Below, one piece after another: positions 1 through 13,225 of a stretch of DNA of 64,000 bases (its first letter is position 1; every line of letters begins with the position of its first letter). The stretch spans positions 496,001-560,000 of the forward strand of contig JAHREC010000018.1 in the NCBI GenBank assembly GCA_020081605.1, read 5' to 3'. Under the pieces are notes generated by a model, which was not told the DNA's origin, searched no databases, and was given only the letters and a program-made list of their open reading frames with translations. This DNA is from Albifimbria verrucaria (lineage: Eukaryota > Ascomycota > Sordariomycetes > Hypocreales > Stachybotryaceae). The position numbers and the translations under genes are program-made.

Positions 1-60
1 CCTTGTTGTACTGGGGAGCATGGGTAGGCCGTCTCGATCTCCTCCAGAGACTCCACACCT
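1..60 (-). other. NRPS module 4: first residues of C4 (cut by window edge)
   Basis: The last readable residues before the edge are ETAYPCSPVQQ, the C1-type motif that opens a condensation domain. The synthetase therefore has at least four modules; how it ends (terminal C, TE or reductase) is outside the window. Confidence 0.8.
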
Positions 61-3000
61 ATCTGTGAAAGCTTCTCTTGGATTTGACTGACACCATTGA
101 AAGCCAATGGAAGCAATGGGAAATCAGCCATTGTAGGCAGACGTTGCGATTGAGATAGTCTTTCAACTGTCTCTACAATAGATTTGTGGCAATTCTCTAT
201 CCATCGCGTGATTGTATCTTGGCGCTTCATGTGTCGGTTGTAGGAGAAGCTGAAGTTGAGGCTTCCATTGATGACAGAGGCTGTGATCTCAATGAGAGAC
301 AGGCGTGGGACACTGCTGCCAACATCTGTTAGAGAATTGATTGAATCCATCATGGTGCCATCTAGGGTCTTGAAAACCGAGTCGCCAGACTCGGTGCTCT
401 GCGTCTGCCCTAGGAAATTGAAAGCAATCTCGACAGGCCAAGAGCCAAGAAGCTGGTTCTTAGTGTCCTTCGCCAGGAGACTGTGAGCAAAATAAGGTCT
501 TCCTTTCCCAGGTACCTTGCGCCTGAAATCCTTAATCCAAGCCACAAGATCTAGTATGTCTGCATCTATGGACGCATCTTCAGGCAAAGCGATGGGACAC
601 AAGGTTGTGAACCATCCTACTGTCCGAGAAAGATCTAGTTTGTCATCCCAAGGCTCTCTGCCATGTCCTTCATTAAAGATTGCAGGCACCTGGAGACGAT
701 CAGAGAAAGTCTGGCGGAATGATCTCAGCAGTGATGCTAGCAGGATATCAACAACGTCTGTTTGTAGCGCCTCATGGCAAGGGCCCATAAGAAGACGAGA
801 ATACTTCGTATCGACGTTGAAGACCTGTGATATAGCATCACTGTGGACGTTTGGAATGTCTTGCATGCCCCAGTAAGAAAGCTCGTTCGAAGGCATCGCA
901 ACGTTGGGGAAGGTGCTGTCCATCTTCGTGTCTTGGGCTTGATCGAATTGCATCGAGTTCCAAGTTTGGAAGGAAAGTGGCTTGGAGAGACTAGAAGCCG
1001 ACGAAGACAAGAGCAGTTCGAGATCTTGAAGAATGATATGCCACGATACAACATCAATGACCAGGTGGTGTGCCACGAAAACAACCACTTGTTCCATGTT
1101 ATTTAACTCGAAGATTTCAGCTGCAAATAGAGGCCCGTTGACAATATCGAGACACTCCTGGCTCTCTTCAATGAGGGAAGACAGGCGATTTTGTTCGACT
1201 CCCTCATGTACACGTAGGCGGTACGAGCCGGTGACATTGTTGGTAATGCGCTGTGACCAGACACCATTGGAGACCGAGAATCGTGCCCTGAGCATGCTGT
1301 GGGTATCAATAATGCACTCCAGGGCTGTTGATAACTCTTCTGAGGTGACTGTGCGGCTGGTGCCTAGGAGAACGCTTTGGTTGAAGTGTTTCGAGCCAGT
1401 ACCGATATAATCGAAATATAGTTTTTGAATAGGAGAGAGTCCGAACAGCGTGTTCTCCTCCTCCGCCTCATAAACAGTATCCTCAAGTGCTGTAGCACGG
1501 GTTGCAAGCTCGACAATTGATTTGCTCTGCATGATTTGGGGAACAGTGACAGATATGTTGGAGGAGCGACAGACAGCCATCATCTGCATAGCGGATATGG
1601 AATCACCTCCCAGATGGAGGAATGATTGGTTGAAAGGAACCTTGTCCACCTGCATATTGAGAACCTTAGCCCATGCAGCCCTTAACTTGATCTCCAGATC
1701 AGATGCTTCTCTATCCAGAGCAGCGGCACTTTCTTCTGCGTCACAGATTGATTGATGGGTGGCTTCACTCATTTCTTCAACCCAAGTTACGACACGTCGC
1801 CGATCAAGTTTTCCAGACGGCAGAAGTGGAAGATGGTCAACGATGATCCACCTAGAAGGGACCATATAAGCCGGGAGGTGACTTGCTACACGCTCGCGAA
1901 TGCCTGTCAAATGAGTAGCAGTCGTTTGTCCAGCAACAAGTCTGATCTCTCCATCTGTTGCCTCTGAATTGCTTTCTACCAGAGCCTTGAGGGACAAAAT
2001 TGCCACTAGGCGCTTCTTGCAAGGCCCAGATGATGGAATGGCAGCCAATCCATGCTGGACAGCGCTATCTGCGCCTAGATGATGCTCGACTTCAGAAAGC
2101 TCAAGACGTTGGCCATTCAGCTTAACTTGGTTGTCCTTGCGGCCTTGGAATAGAAGAGAGCCATCCTCAGAAAGCTTGACCAAGTCACCAGTCTTATACA
2201 TTCTCCTCTGCGTAGGTTCAACGGAAAGTGGGACCTGGCTGGTCCATCGGGGTTGGTGATAAAGGATTCGACTGTCTTCTGTGGGTTCTTGAGATAGCCT
2301 CGAGCCAGAATTGGGCCCTCGATCACGAGTTCTCCGATGGCACCAATAGGAACGAGCCTATCGTGGTCATTCGCATCAGTGACCCAGCAAAGTCCCCCAA
2401 CAGCACGGCCGATGTTCGATGGGCCACATGCGAACGTGACAAGCGGGTTGACTGCTGCGACTACGGATGTCTCGCTAGGCCCGTAAGCGTTCATCAAACG
2501 GACCGAAGAAGATGACCAAGTGGCAATATGAGCTGAAGACATCGCCTCGCCTCCAAGGACCAAGGTCTTAAGCCCAGGGACTTGAGATGGTTGAATCAGT
2601 TGTGCAACAGAAGGTGTCAATAGTGTCCAAGTAACACCCATGCGGTTGATCACGCCCACAATATCGTTGATGCGCTCCTCGTCGTTCGGAACACATACTG
2701 TTCCACCTTTAATGAGCGTTGTCAGAATCTCCATGATACTAGCATCGAATGTGTAAGACGCAAACTGAAGAACTCTGGAAGACTCCGTAATTCCCATACT
2801 TGTTCCGTGAGCGATCGCACCAGTGCAGAATGCTGAATGTTCTACAACAGTTCCTTTCGGCTTTCCTGTCGTTCCAGACGTAAAGATCACGTATGCTGCG
2901 TTTCTTGGGGATGAGGCAACAGGAGTCTGTGCTTGCTGTGAGATGCCATTGATAAGGGTCTGTGAGACAGAGATGGTTCTTAATCCGAAGCCACTGCAGC

Positions 3001-6000
3001 GATCTGCATACTTTGGTGAACACAACAAGACATTAGCATCCACATCTGCGAGTATGCCGCTAATGCGTGCGTCGGGATGCCCTGGATCCAAGGGAACAAA
3101 GGCTGCCCCAGACTTCAACACAGCCAGCATCGAGACAATCACAAGTGATGATTTCTCGAAACAGAGAGGGACAATGGAGTTGCATCCCACGCCTTCTTCA
3201 ATCAGGACAGATGCAAGGCGGGCGGACAATGAATCAAGCTCAGCGTATGTGAGGCTGGAATCCCAAGAGCAAACAGCAAGTTTGTCTTGATCTTGTAAAC
3301 TGACTTGCTTCTGGATCAACTCATGCACTTGCTCTTCCACAAGAGGTGATAGAGTGCTGTTCCATTCCTTGAGTGTCGACAGATCTCGGGGACTTAGCAT
3401 GTCCAGCTCGCCAAGCTGCTTGTTGCTCAACTCATCCGAGTTCAATGAGGCCAGCATGAAGGCAAAGTGGTCCATGACACGTTGAATCTGCCACTCAGAA
3501 AGAACATTATGATCAAAATGTACGACTGTCTCCAGGTCCTCATCACCAATATGGCAAGACAGCATAAGTGGATAAGTGTAGAAATTGGTCCCTGCCATCT
3601 CATCGTTTTGTTCCTGCCAGAAGGGATCAGAGACACTACGCGAACCGTTATTGATTGCCAGGAGATTTTGTGCACCACATGCTATGGCGGTATCCGCGCT
3701 AAGGCGCTTGATACGTTGAATACCAGCATATTGGTGAGGCGTTGCATCCGCAGACTGAGTCTGGACAGTGCGTAGGAAGTCTGATACTGAATCTGAAGAG
3801 CTCAGCAACATGCGTGTTGGTACAGTTGCCAACGTCGGCCCCAGCATATCTTCAATTCCAGGCACAGGGGCGTCGCGACCGGTAAGAGTCTCCCAGAAAA
3901 CAACATCTGTTGCTGCCGTATAGGATGATATTGTCAGAGCCCAGGCCGCGCGAATCCTTGTCGCGACTGTGATCTCGGAACCCAGCTTTCTGCGTAATGG
4001 TGTCTCATGAATGATCATGCTGCTCGCGTTGGCCTGATAATCAGAGTTGGGCAGACGTGGGAACTGCTGCGCGGACATGTCAGAGAGTCGTTCTCGCCAG
4101 AATTGATCCGTTTGTTCAGAGTCTAAGCCTCCAATGTACCGGATAAAGTTGGCATAGGAGGGACTGCTGGCTGGTTCTGCAGAGGAGGTTTGTTCGTAGC
4201 ATTCCTTGACCTTGTTTAGGATAAGAGGCAAACACCAGCCATCATAGAGAGCATGGTGGATTGTCCAGACGAAATAGACTGCAGAGGAATCTTCCCCACG
4301 ATTGCGTAGTTTGTCAACTTTCCTCCATTGTGCGAGGAAGCTGACGTTCAGACTCCTGCAAATCTGAGAGACTTGACGCGGAAGACCACGAGATAGAGTC
4401 ATCTACTACCATTTGTAGGAAACCCAGGTTCTCAGTGTGAACAATCCTGGTTCTCAGTGTCGGCTCGGTTCTCATCACGGAATCCCAGGCCTGCTTGAAC
4501 TTGCCGATGTCTATGCCGTCTGGTAGTTGATATACAAGCTGTGCCACATACGCACCCGGCTCCTTGATAGATAATGCTACCAGACCTTCTTGAATCGTCG
4601 TACATGGGTATACATCTTGGATGAGCTGAGGTCTAACACGAGCAAGTCCTGCGATTTCGCGCTTCAGCGAATCTAGATCTTGGACACTAGGCAGCAACGA
4701 GAAAGGCTGAACATTTGCAAGAACGGCTCTTGACATGGGTGATGCTGACTGGGCCATGTCTAGTAAAGTGGCCTTCTGGAAAATGCTGGCCACTGTCAAG
4801 TTGATATCAGCTGTTCTTGCAAGTGTAACTAGTCGCATGGCGCTGATGGAGTCTCCGCCCAACTTGAAGAAGTTATCTTCAACTCCGACAGACGCTGGTT
4901 CCACGTTCAAAACAGAGGCCCACATTTGAGCAAGCTGTTTCTCGGTTTCGGTCGAGGGAGCTCTTCCACTCTTGGTTGCCAGTTTGTAAGATACAAGCTG
5001 TGATGTGGGTACCGCCTGTGCTTGGAGCCGCAGACCACGACGGTTCAGCTTTCCAGAAGATGTAAGAGGCATTTTCGAGATGGGCAGCCACATTGTAGGA
5101 ATCATGTAAGCTGGTATCTTGGTTGACAATAGAACCTCGAGACCTTTAGCCTGTGCCTTGAAAGAGTCGTACATTGGAAGGATGTTGCTCTCGTCGTTGC
5201 TCGCGGGTACGGAACCATCTGATTCAACGCAGATGAAACAAGCCAACGACTTTTTCCCGTTTGTCACAACAAGCTCCACGGCTGATGTCGCACCCTCGGG
5301 CAGATTCTGCTCAATGTGATGCTCAATCTCTCCGAGCTCAATACGTTGCCCGTTGAGTTTGACTTGAGTATCTTTGCGTCCAAGGTACATCAAAGTGCCA
5401 TCAGAGTCATATCGCACCAAATCACCTGTTTTATACAGTCGTCGACCCGATTCTCCGCCACTCAGAATCGTATCCATCCAAGCGGGCGGTTTGATGAAAG
5501 ACTGCTCTGTCTTCTCAGGAAGATTGAGATATCCTCTAGAAACAATCGGGCCGTCGATAAGGAGCTCACCCGTACATCCAATGGGGAGCAGGCAATTGTG
5601 GTCATTGGGGTCGACTACCCAGGCGACACTGCCGATAGCGCGGCCAATATTTGTTGCCTTGCCCGGCTTTGCGATATCACCAGAATAAGTGGAGTTGACC
5701 GAGCATTCTGAAGGTCCGTAACAGCATTGAAGAGAGACAAAATCACGCCAGATGTCAACGCATTTTTGCGTCACTGCTTCTCCTCCCAGAGCGAGGGTCT
5801 TCAAAGTAGGGACCTCGGTCGGCTCCAGGAACGTTGCAACTGTGGGTGTGATATCGGCAAAAGTGACCTGAAGACGGTTGATTACGCCAGCCAGGTCATT
5901 GAGCCTCTCATCATCTGAAGGCACGCAAACACAACCGCCGCGCATGAGAGTTGTAAACATCTCCGCAAGACTGTTATCGAATGTGTATGATGCAAATTGA

Positions 6001-9000
6001 AGCACCCTCGAGTCTTCTTCATAGCCAAGCAATGGTCCTGAATATTTCGAGTTGGTAGCAATTCCTCTGTGTTCAAGAACCACTCCCTTGGGCTTGCCTG
6101 TACTTCCAGATGTATAAATTACAAAGCAGGCATTGCGAGGGAGATGTCAGGAAGACTCAAGTCGCTTGGTGCTGGCAGATTCTGTAGAAGATCTGCATCT
6201 ACTGCTACAGTTTTCTGCACCAGGCTCTTGAATCTCTGTTCAAGTCGAGGTGAGACGAGGGCAATAGCCGCTCCCGTATCGTCAGCTCTAAGTTTCAGAG
6301 CCGTGTCAGGATGTGCTGGATCGAGAGGCACGCATGCACCGCCAGCCTTTAGGATAGCGATCATAGCGACCATTGTGAGGGCAGATTTCTCGAAACAGAC
6401 AAGCACGAACGTCTCAAGCCCAACTCCCAATGACTTGATGTGGTGGGCAAGCTTTGTGGTGATATCATCAAGCTCGCTGTATGTGAAGTTCATGTCCCAA
6501 GATGCGATTGCTGGGGCATCCGGGCGGCGAAGCGCCTGTTCCTTAACGAGGTCATGGATACAGCTCTCGGCAGGTTCAGGCATAGAATGATTCCATCCAT
6601 GAATCTGCTGACGATTCAAATCACTGACATGCTCCAACTCAGCAATTGGTCGCTCGCAATGATGTAGGATGTTGCTGAGGGCCTTAGTGAAAGTGCTTGC
6701 CACATTTGCGGCTTGTCCATCCGACAATGTGTCCGTCCAGTACATAAGATCGATGGCCATGTCTTTTTCTCCTGCCTCGATATTGATCGAAACATTGTAC
6801 TCATCAGGATCATATGTAGGACGGCACTCTTCGAACATGATGTCCGGTGGGTTCTGAGCTGGAGGTGGGAGTTTTCTGTATGATAGTGCAGTGTTGAACA
6901 ACGCAGTTCCTGACAGCTGCAGGGCGTGTTGAACTTCTGCGAGTGGAATGTGGCGGTATGCTAAGCTATCCAGATAATCTTTCTGGACGCTTGCCATTAT
7001 CTCGCCTAAGTTGGTGGAATTAGTAACGTTGACGCGGCATGCAACCATGTTGATTACAGGCCCAACAACGTCACGAATACCATCAATCGGTGCATCACGA
7101 GCTGATGTGAGGTAGCCGAAGCATACTTCCTCTGATGCCGCATACAAGCGAAGAGTTAAAGCCCACGCTGTGTAGATAGCGTTGACTATAGTGACTCCTC
7201 GAGTATCACAAAGGTTCTGCAACTCCGTTAGCTCTTCAAATTTGACTCTCACATACCTGAGCTCTTTCGACTCCACAACGTTTCCATCATCCAGGACTGG
7301 GAAATGGCACGGCTCGACTCCGGCCAAATATGAGGTCCAGTAATCAATTCCGGGTTGAATCAATTGCTCGGACAGGTACTTTATATAATTGCGATACAAT
7401 GGGCCGTCTCCTGATGCGAGAACACCCTCGTATGCAAGAGCCAGATCTCGGAATACGATGGACATCGATGTGCCATCCATGATGATGTGGCTAATATCGA
7501 GTCTGCAGAAGACCTTTCCGCTCTTAGACGTACAGATAGCGAAGTGATGCAGGAGCTGTGTGTTGTCTTGCTGATGAAGCGGTGATGAGCTCAGAGCTTC
7601 AATAGCTTCTTCATCGGAATCCTTTTCTAGCTGGGCCAGAGGAATCTCAACCTGCTTGAGGACAACCTGGTCGTAAAGAGAGTCTTGTTGGCTTACACTC
7701 TCAATAAAGATTGTTCTCAAAATTGGGTGAAACTCGACCATTCGTCTCCAAGCATCAGCGAGTTTGGCCACGTCAACAGGAAGGTTGTTTCTGCTCTTGA
7801 CTTCATGAAGAGTGTAGGCAGCATAGAAAGCTCTATTCTTAGTTGTGCTGACCAGCAAGCCTGCCTGCATTGGAGAACAGGGATAAGCATCTTCCACAAG
7901 CTCGACTGAAGTAACGCCAACCTGAGGGAGTTTCTCAGAGGTCAGAAGCTCCAATCGGTCGTACGTAAGAGAGAGGAGTGGGAAGTCGCTCAGCGTAGGC
8001 TCAGCTGACCGTGTGCTCAGTTCCTGGATCATGGTGCTCAAGTTCTGTTCACAGGATGAGATCCATTGACGAATCTTCTCTTGGTGCTTCATGTTCTGAT
8101 TGAACACAAAGGAGAACCTCAACGAGCCCTTCAAAATGACTGCGGAGACCTCGAAGAAAGAGATGCATGTGGTCAGAGGTCCGACATCTGCACCTGCTGA
8201 TGCTCCCTTAACCTCACCTGCAATATCCTTGACAGGCGTGAAGAGTGCACCTTTACGTTCCAGTTGCTGATACTGCCCAAGGTAGTTGAACGTGATTTCC
8301 AGTGGCCAGTGGCGTTCAAAAGCATCCTTGCCTTGCTTGGTCAACCAGCGACTAGCAAAGTATGGCCTGCCCTTTCCTGGAACCTTTCGTCGTGCATCTT
8401 TGACGAACTTGACAGCATCAATGAGATTTGACTGCGCTGTGGATCCAGCAAAAACGGGGTATATAGTAGTGAACCATCCAACTACGTTGGAGAGATCAAT
8501 AGAAGGGTCCCAAACTTCTCTACCGTGGCCTTCTGCAAAGACTGGAGGAACTGGCCGATCTGTAAACGTCTGGCCAAATGAGAATATCATTGCTGCTAGG
8601 AGGACATCGGGTATCTCAGTGCGCAGAGATTCGTGAGACTTTGACAAAAGCAAAGATGTCAACGATGATCCGATCTCAAAGCCCTCCCGGGTCATTTGGC
8701 CATAGACATTGGGCTTGTCCTCCATTCCCCAATACTCTGCATTTCCATCAGGAATTCCTTCTACAGGCAGAGCTTGTTCGGGGTGAGGCTTTCGCAGTGT
8801 TCGATCTGCATCTTGCACCATGCTTGGAAGGGCAGAGGCTTCTCGGCATTTGCGATTTCCTCTGGTCTCAATAGAAGCTCTTCCAATTCTTGAAGAATGA
8901 CTCTCCAAGAGACCAGATCAATAACCAAGTGGTGAGCGACAACAAACAGTAGCTCCTCCTCACCGTTCATATCGATGAGGTCGGCAGCAAATAATGGGCC

Positions 9001-11948
9001 GTCAGTCTCGCTGAGACACGTCTGGCTTTCAGCGATCGACGAGTCCACCTCATCAGCTGAGGCAAGTTTGACGGTCCGCAGCCTATATGAGGAAGCTACC
9101 TCATTGGTAACACGTTGCTGCCATTCACCCTCCGAGTTCTGGCTAAACCTAGCACGCAGCATCGAATGTCGCTGTATCACAGTTTCAATGGCTGCACGCA
9201 TATCCGATGCCAGGATACGTCGGTTCGTGCGGAGGAGAAAGCTTTGGTTGTAGTGGCCTTGCGAATGATTGGCCCGTGAGAAGTACAGCTTCTGGATTGG
9301 GGACAGCTCGAAGGGCTGCTCAAGGATCTCTTTGTGAAACAGTGGCGTTTCGATGGCTTTGACGTAAGAAGCAAGCTCACTGATTGACTTGCTTCCGATG
9401 ATGTGGCGTACTGTCAGACCCAAGCCACGTTTTCGACATTCGCTCATGACTTGCATAGCGGAGATAGAATCGCCTCCCACACTTAGGAAAGATTGACGAA
9501 GGCCAAGCTGGTCTTGGTTGAGATTCAGAACATGACTCCAGATTCTGTGAAGTTCTAATTCTGTCTCATTGGCAAAAGTCAAGTCCTCCGACGATCCAGT
9601 GGCAGTAACTGGGTTCAACTGCCTGTATAGATCCTCGCTCATATTATCGACCCATTTGGCGGTCTGCTTCCGGTCGAGTTTTCCAGATTGCAAGCGAGGG
9701 ATGAACTCGACGGCAATCCACATGGAAGGGATCATGTATGGAGGCAGTCTTTCCGTCAGGAACTGTTTTACCTCCTTGATCTTCTCCGAAGCCGTCTCTT
9801 CCAGTTCGCCTTGGATCAGCTTGTAGGGCTCACCCTTGGGCACCAAGTCCTGATTCAGGATATCGCTCAGCTGTACAATTGTCAAGAGTCGGCCTTTGCA
9901 GAAGCCCTCCTTTGGTAAAATGACCATTCCATGCTTGATACTCGGGCTGACGTTCAAGTGGTGCTCGATCTCACCGAGCTCGATTCTCTGGCCGTGAAAC
10001 TTGATTTGGGTGTCTTTACGGCCAGCGATATGAAAGCTGCCATCCGAGTTGTACTTGACGAGATCTCCCGTTTTGTACATACGCCTGGGGAATGACTCAT
10101 GCGGCTGCGCTTGGGTCCATTCTGGGTCATAAATGAACGCGTCGCTTGTCTTCTCCGGTTCCTTGTAGTATTCCCTGGCAAGCGTATGGCCTTCTATGAC
10201 CAATTCTCCGACTGCACCGATGGGCATGAGTCGGTCGTGGTTATAACGGTCCACCACCCAGCAGTGAATACCAACCTGTCGGCCGATGTTCAACGGGTTT
10301 TTTCCTTCTGTCATGAAAGGATGCACGTGTGAGACAACAGAAGTCTCTGCTGGACCATAGCAATTGATGAGGTTAATGTGCGACCATGAGCGAATGATGG
10401 CTTGCGTCATGGCCTCTCCTCCAGTCACTAGAGTCTTCAAGCAAGGTACATCGGCAGGATTGATAAACTTGACGAAAGTGGGAGTCAGAAGAGCCCAGTT
10501 CGCACGAAGCTCTGTGATGGCTGTCTCAATGTCGTTCAACCGTGCCTCCTCGCTTGGTACGCATACGCAGCCGCCGAGAATCAAGCACGTTAGAATCTCT
10601 GTGATGCTGACATCGAACGTAGAAGCAGCAAACTGAAGTGACCTGGTATCCGAGTTCATCAGCATGGCAGGTCCGTGAGCAAGGGCACTTGATAGAAGAG
10701 ATCCGTGTTCTATCAATGCACCTTTCGGTTCACCAGTGGTTCCACTGGTGAAGATCATGTAGGCACCATTGCTGTGGTTGCCATGATCTACCACTTCGTT
10801 ATGTTCGGGCAACTCATTGAATAGCTGGTCGTCAACCGGAATCAGTTCGGTTGCGACAGTCTCCAGCATACCCATATGATGCCTTGAGCATAACAGTGTC
10901 TTGGCTCCCACCTTGTGCGCAAGAGCTTGTAACCGCGGCACAGGATGGGTGGGATCCAACGGTACAAAAATACCACCGGCCTTGAGCACTCCAAGCATTG
11001 CAACGACAGTCCATCGGGACTTGTCGAAGCATATGGGGACGAAGATCTCCTCGCCAACGCCAGAGGCTCTGAGACGAGAGGCAAGGCGGTCTGCCAAGGA
11101 AAGAAGATCGGTGTAGGAGAAGCTGCCATCCCAGGCACACACGGCCTCGGCATCGGGCCTCAAAGCTCCTTGCTCAGAAATGGCCTGGTGGATGCATTTC
11201 TTGATGTTGTTCTTGGTATTGCTGTTCCAGACCAAGACTTGTTGTAAGTTTCGCTCGCTAAAGCAGTCAAGCTCTGCGATAGTGGCTTCTGGATGAGCCA
11301 AAATTTCAGACACGATCTTCTCATAGGTGCTGATCACGTTCATGGCCTGCTCACGGGTCATGAAGGAGGGCACCCAAGCGAATTCGGTGTCTAGTGTTGC
11401 TGGGTCCACCGAGATGCGGACCTTGCACCACGAAGGAAACCCCTTCGGGTGTTCAGTGGATTGGCCCCTCCACTATCTCTGCCTCTTTCAGAGGTAAGCT
11501 TGCGGACGCAGAGTAGTGTGTTGAACGGGACCTCCTCCTTAAGGGAGGCTGTGATCTGGCTGGAACTGCTCTCAGCCAGCGTCTGTACGCGCTGATCACC
11601 AGGAATGTACAGCTGTGAAATGGTCGTAACTTCGTCAACATTATTGCTAGTCTCCTTCTCGTTGCCATTGGCCGTTGTGTGCTCAAATCCGAAACACACA
11701 GTCTCGAGGCCAGTGTAGCAACCGAGAAGAACTCCCCACGCAGAGCGTAAGACATTGCAGATTTCGGCTGGGTCCCGATCTGCAATGCTGCTCAAGTCTC
11801 CTGCTGGACTCAACCGGTCCTCAACAGTGAGAAACTCTGCCTGGTCGTCTTCACCCACGTCAAAAGCAGGGAAGATACATGGCTCGATGTCTGCTAGCTG
11901 AGGAAGCCGATTCACGGCCTCCTTGACGTTGCTATACTGAGACGCCAT
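1..11948 (-). CDS. Non-ribosomal peptide synthetase, N-terminal part (partial, five frameshifts)
   Basis: Multimodular peptide synthetase read leftwards from ATG at 11,948 and leaving the window at base 1. Domain order: truncated C, A1-T1-E1, C2-A2-T2, C3-A3-T3-E3, start of C4. Each T domain has the LGGDS or VGGDS phosphopantetheine site; all three A domains have the TSGxTGxPKG loop, the YKTGDLV motif and the SGKL(D/N)R lysine. No intron is needed. The frame breaks by single bases near 11,465 (missing), 8,780 (missing), 6,139 (missing), 4,319 (extra) and 2,241 (missing); on both sides of each break the domain continues at the expected residue, so assembly error is likelier than a dead gene. 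It is divergent from an ABCC exporter at 13,905. E domains in modules 1 and 3 predict a D-L-D order for the first three residues. Product unknown. The D/L alternation resembles hexapeptide synthetases such as Fusarium NRPS4 (fusahexin), but that is only a comparison. Confidence 0.95.
60..4640 (-). other. NRPS module 3: C3, A3, T3, E3
   Basis: C3 starts at DVYPCTTIQEG near 4,610 and has an intact active site TIHHALYDGW (about 4,235-4,265). A single extra base near 4,319 splits this domain. A3 runs about 3,330-1,810 with a further missing base near 2,241 just before its YKTGDLV motif. The T3 site LHLGGDSISAM lies near 1,600. E3 opens with LSPIQKLYF near 1,440 and has VAHHLVIDVVSW (about 1,053-1,085), EGHGREPW and TVGWFTT. 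Pocket residues of A3 by hand alignment: D-A-M-L-V-G-A-V-V-K, suggestive of a hydrophobic side chain but not diagnostic. The third residue should be released to C4 in the D form. Confidence 0.82.
4640..7960 (-). other. NRPS module 2: C2, A2, T2
   Basis: C2 begins at YPCSPMQAGLL near 7,890. Its active-site motif is SHIIMDG rather than HHxxxDG: the first His is Ser, the second (catalytic) His and the Asp-Gly are kept. It follows an E domain, so it should be of the DCL type. A2 runs about 6,570-5,050 and crosses the break near 6,139. The T2 site FKLGGDSISAM lies near 4,850. There is no E domain before C3, so this residue should stay L. The hand-read pocket of A2 is D-N-A-D-A-G-C-V-N-K, unlike A1 and A3; substrate not assigned. 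Confidence 0.82.
7960..11948 (-). other. NRPS module 1: truncated C, A1, T1, E1
   Basis: The protein opens with only about 200 residues resembling the C-terminal half of a condensation domain, ending in a VRISVDPATLDTEF-type stretch; no HHxxxDG motif is present, so it should not condense and is the usual vestigial loader of fungal synthetases. A1 runs roughly 11,210-9,700. The T1 serine lies near 9,467. E1 starts with ELSPIQKLYF near 9,340 and contains AHHLVIDLVSW (about 8,912-8,940), EGHGREVW and VVGWFTT, the standard epimerisation motifs. Hand alignment of A1 to GrsA PheA gives the ten-residue pocket D-V-T-L-V-G-C-V-V-K; I cannot assign a substrate. An epimerised first residue is predicted. 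Confidence 0.85.
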
Positions 11949-12783
11949 GATGTAGTATTGTGTAAAAGGTATCTATGAATTATGATGATGATAGGATGCT
12001 GAGAACGGGGTGAAACATGAGGTGGACGTCCAGGCTGGGGAAGAGCTGCATAACCTGACAAAGGAGAAGAGATGCCGAGACAGAGCACCAACCAGATATA
12101 TTCCAGCAACGACGGACAGCCGAAGCAAGGCACAGGCTCCGCAGCAGGTGGCCAAGCCGCATTGCGAGCGCCATCCATGCTATGGCGCCCTTTCGGGACA
12201 CGGTCTTGCAGCTTCTTGATGTCAGTGGAGCATCGAGAGCAGAATTAGCCGTCCGAATTCAGATGCAGTTCATCCTACAAAACCTGCATCTGCAGCTTTG
12301 ATCCCTGCCAGTGGGCAGGGGTGGTTGGAGAGTACGGATCGGTCCGTGATTGGAATAATACGGCACATAGTGACAGACATGTTTGGATGGATCGACAGTC
12401 CCTACCACCGATCTGGGCAGATTCATTTCCGAATGTGATGTGTACTTTTGTGTAGCATCACGATGAAACTCGGCTAGTCCTCATGAGTGGCTAGCTTTGT
12501 TACCTCAGCTGGCAAGAGGTAGGGGTCAGAATTTTCCCAATATCTTGGGACTGCAATATTTGGATTAGTGCTTCTTGCTGCAGCCATAAGAGGCAATAGT
12601 TGGATGTGGTTGATGGCGAGAAGCATGTAGATGTAGGTGGCTGACGGGGACGGCACATGAGCATAAGGTGTAGTGCTAGGGTCTAAATGTATAAATCTAG
12701 GTGTTTTAGTTTAATGTAACGCTAGAGGTGGCTAAGAAGTTGTTAATAGTGTAGAGGCTAGAAAGGGGTCTCTATAGTAATTT

Positions 12784-12823
12784 GAGAGTGTGTGTGAGAG
12801 AGAGAGGCAGACAGAGAGAGGGG
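12784..12823. repeat. GT/GA microsatellite
   Basis: Purine-rich low-complexity run of alternating GA and GT dinucleotides inside the divergent promoter, ending in a G5 run. Probably unstable in length; no function claimed. Confidence 0.8.
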
Positions 12824-13198
12824 GATTTCTTTATGTGGTTATGCTATTAAGCACAACCCCTATTATGTTCTAGAGTTGTTAGAAAGTATTTTAATAGCAT
12901 TATTTGAATATTTATTTACACTTAGTAAAAATATGTATATAATGCTAGCTTTTTCATCTATGTACTAGGTCATCAGCCATAGCTGGTTGGAGGTCACCTT
13001 TCCGGCTTTTATATAAAGGGAAATACTTTACGAGCAGTGCTTTTCCTATAACAGGTACTTAAACCACAACAAACAAAGGCCTGGCTAATTATAATAAGCA
13101 CTGCTTAGTTGCATACACCATCTCAACACTTAATCCAAGGGGGCGGGGGAGGGGGTGGGTGCCGGTCTCCGGCCAGCTGAGGCTGGGTCGAGGGCGAG

Positions 13199-13225
13199 CT
13201 GGCTGGGCTGGGCTGGCTGGCTGGG
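13199..13225. repeat. GGCTG-type tandem repeat
   Basis: Short imperfect tandem array of GGCTG/GGCTGG units, in the divergent promoter about 690 bp before the ABC exporter start codon. Confidence 0.75.

Noticed and set aside
8761..8908. Separate genes for each NRPS open frame
   Set aside because: The neighbouring frames join inside conserved A, C and E domains at the expected residue, with only one base gained or lost; no promoter, stop-start spacing or intron fits.
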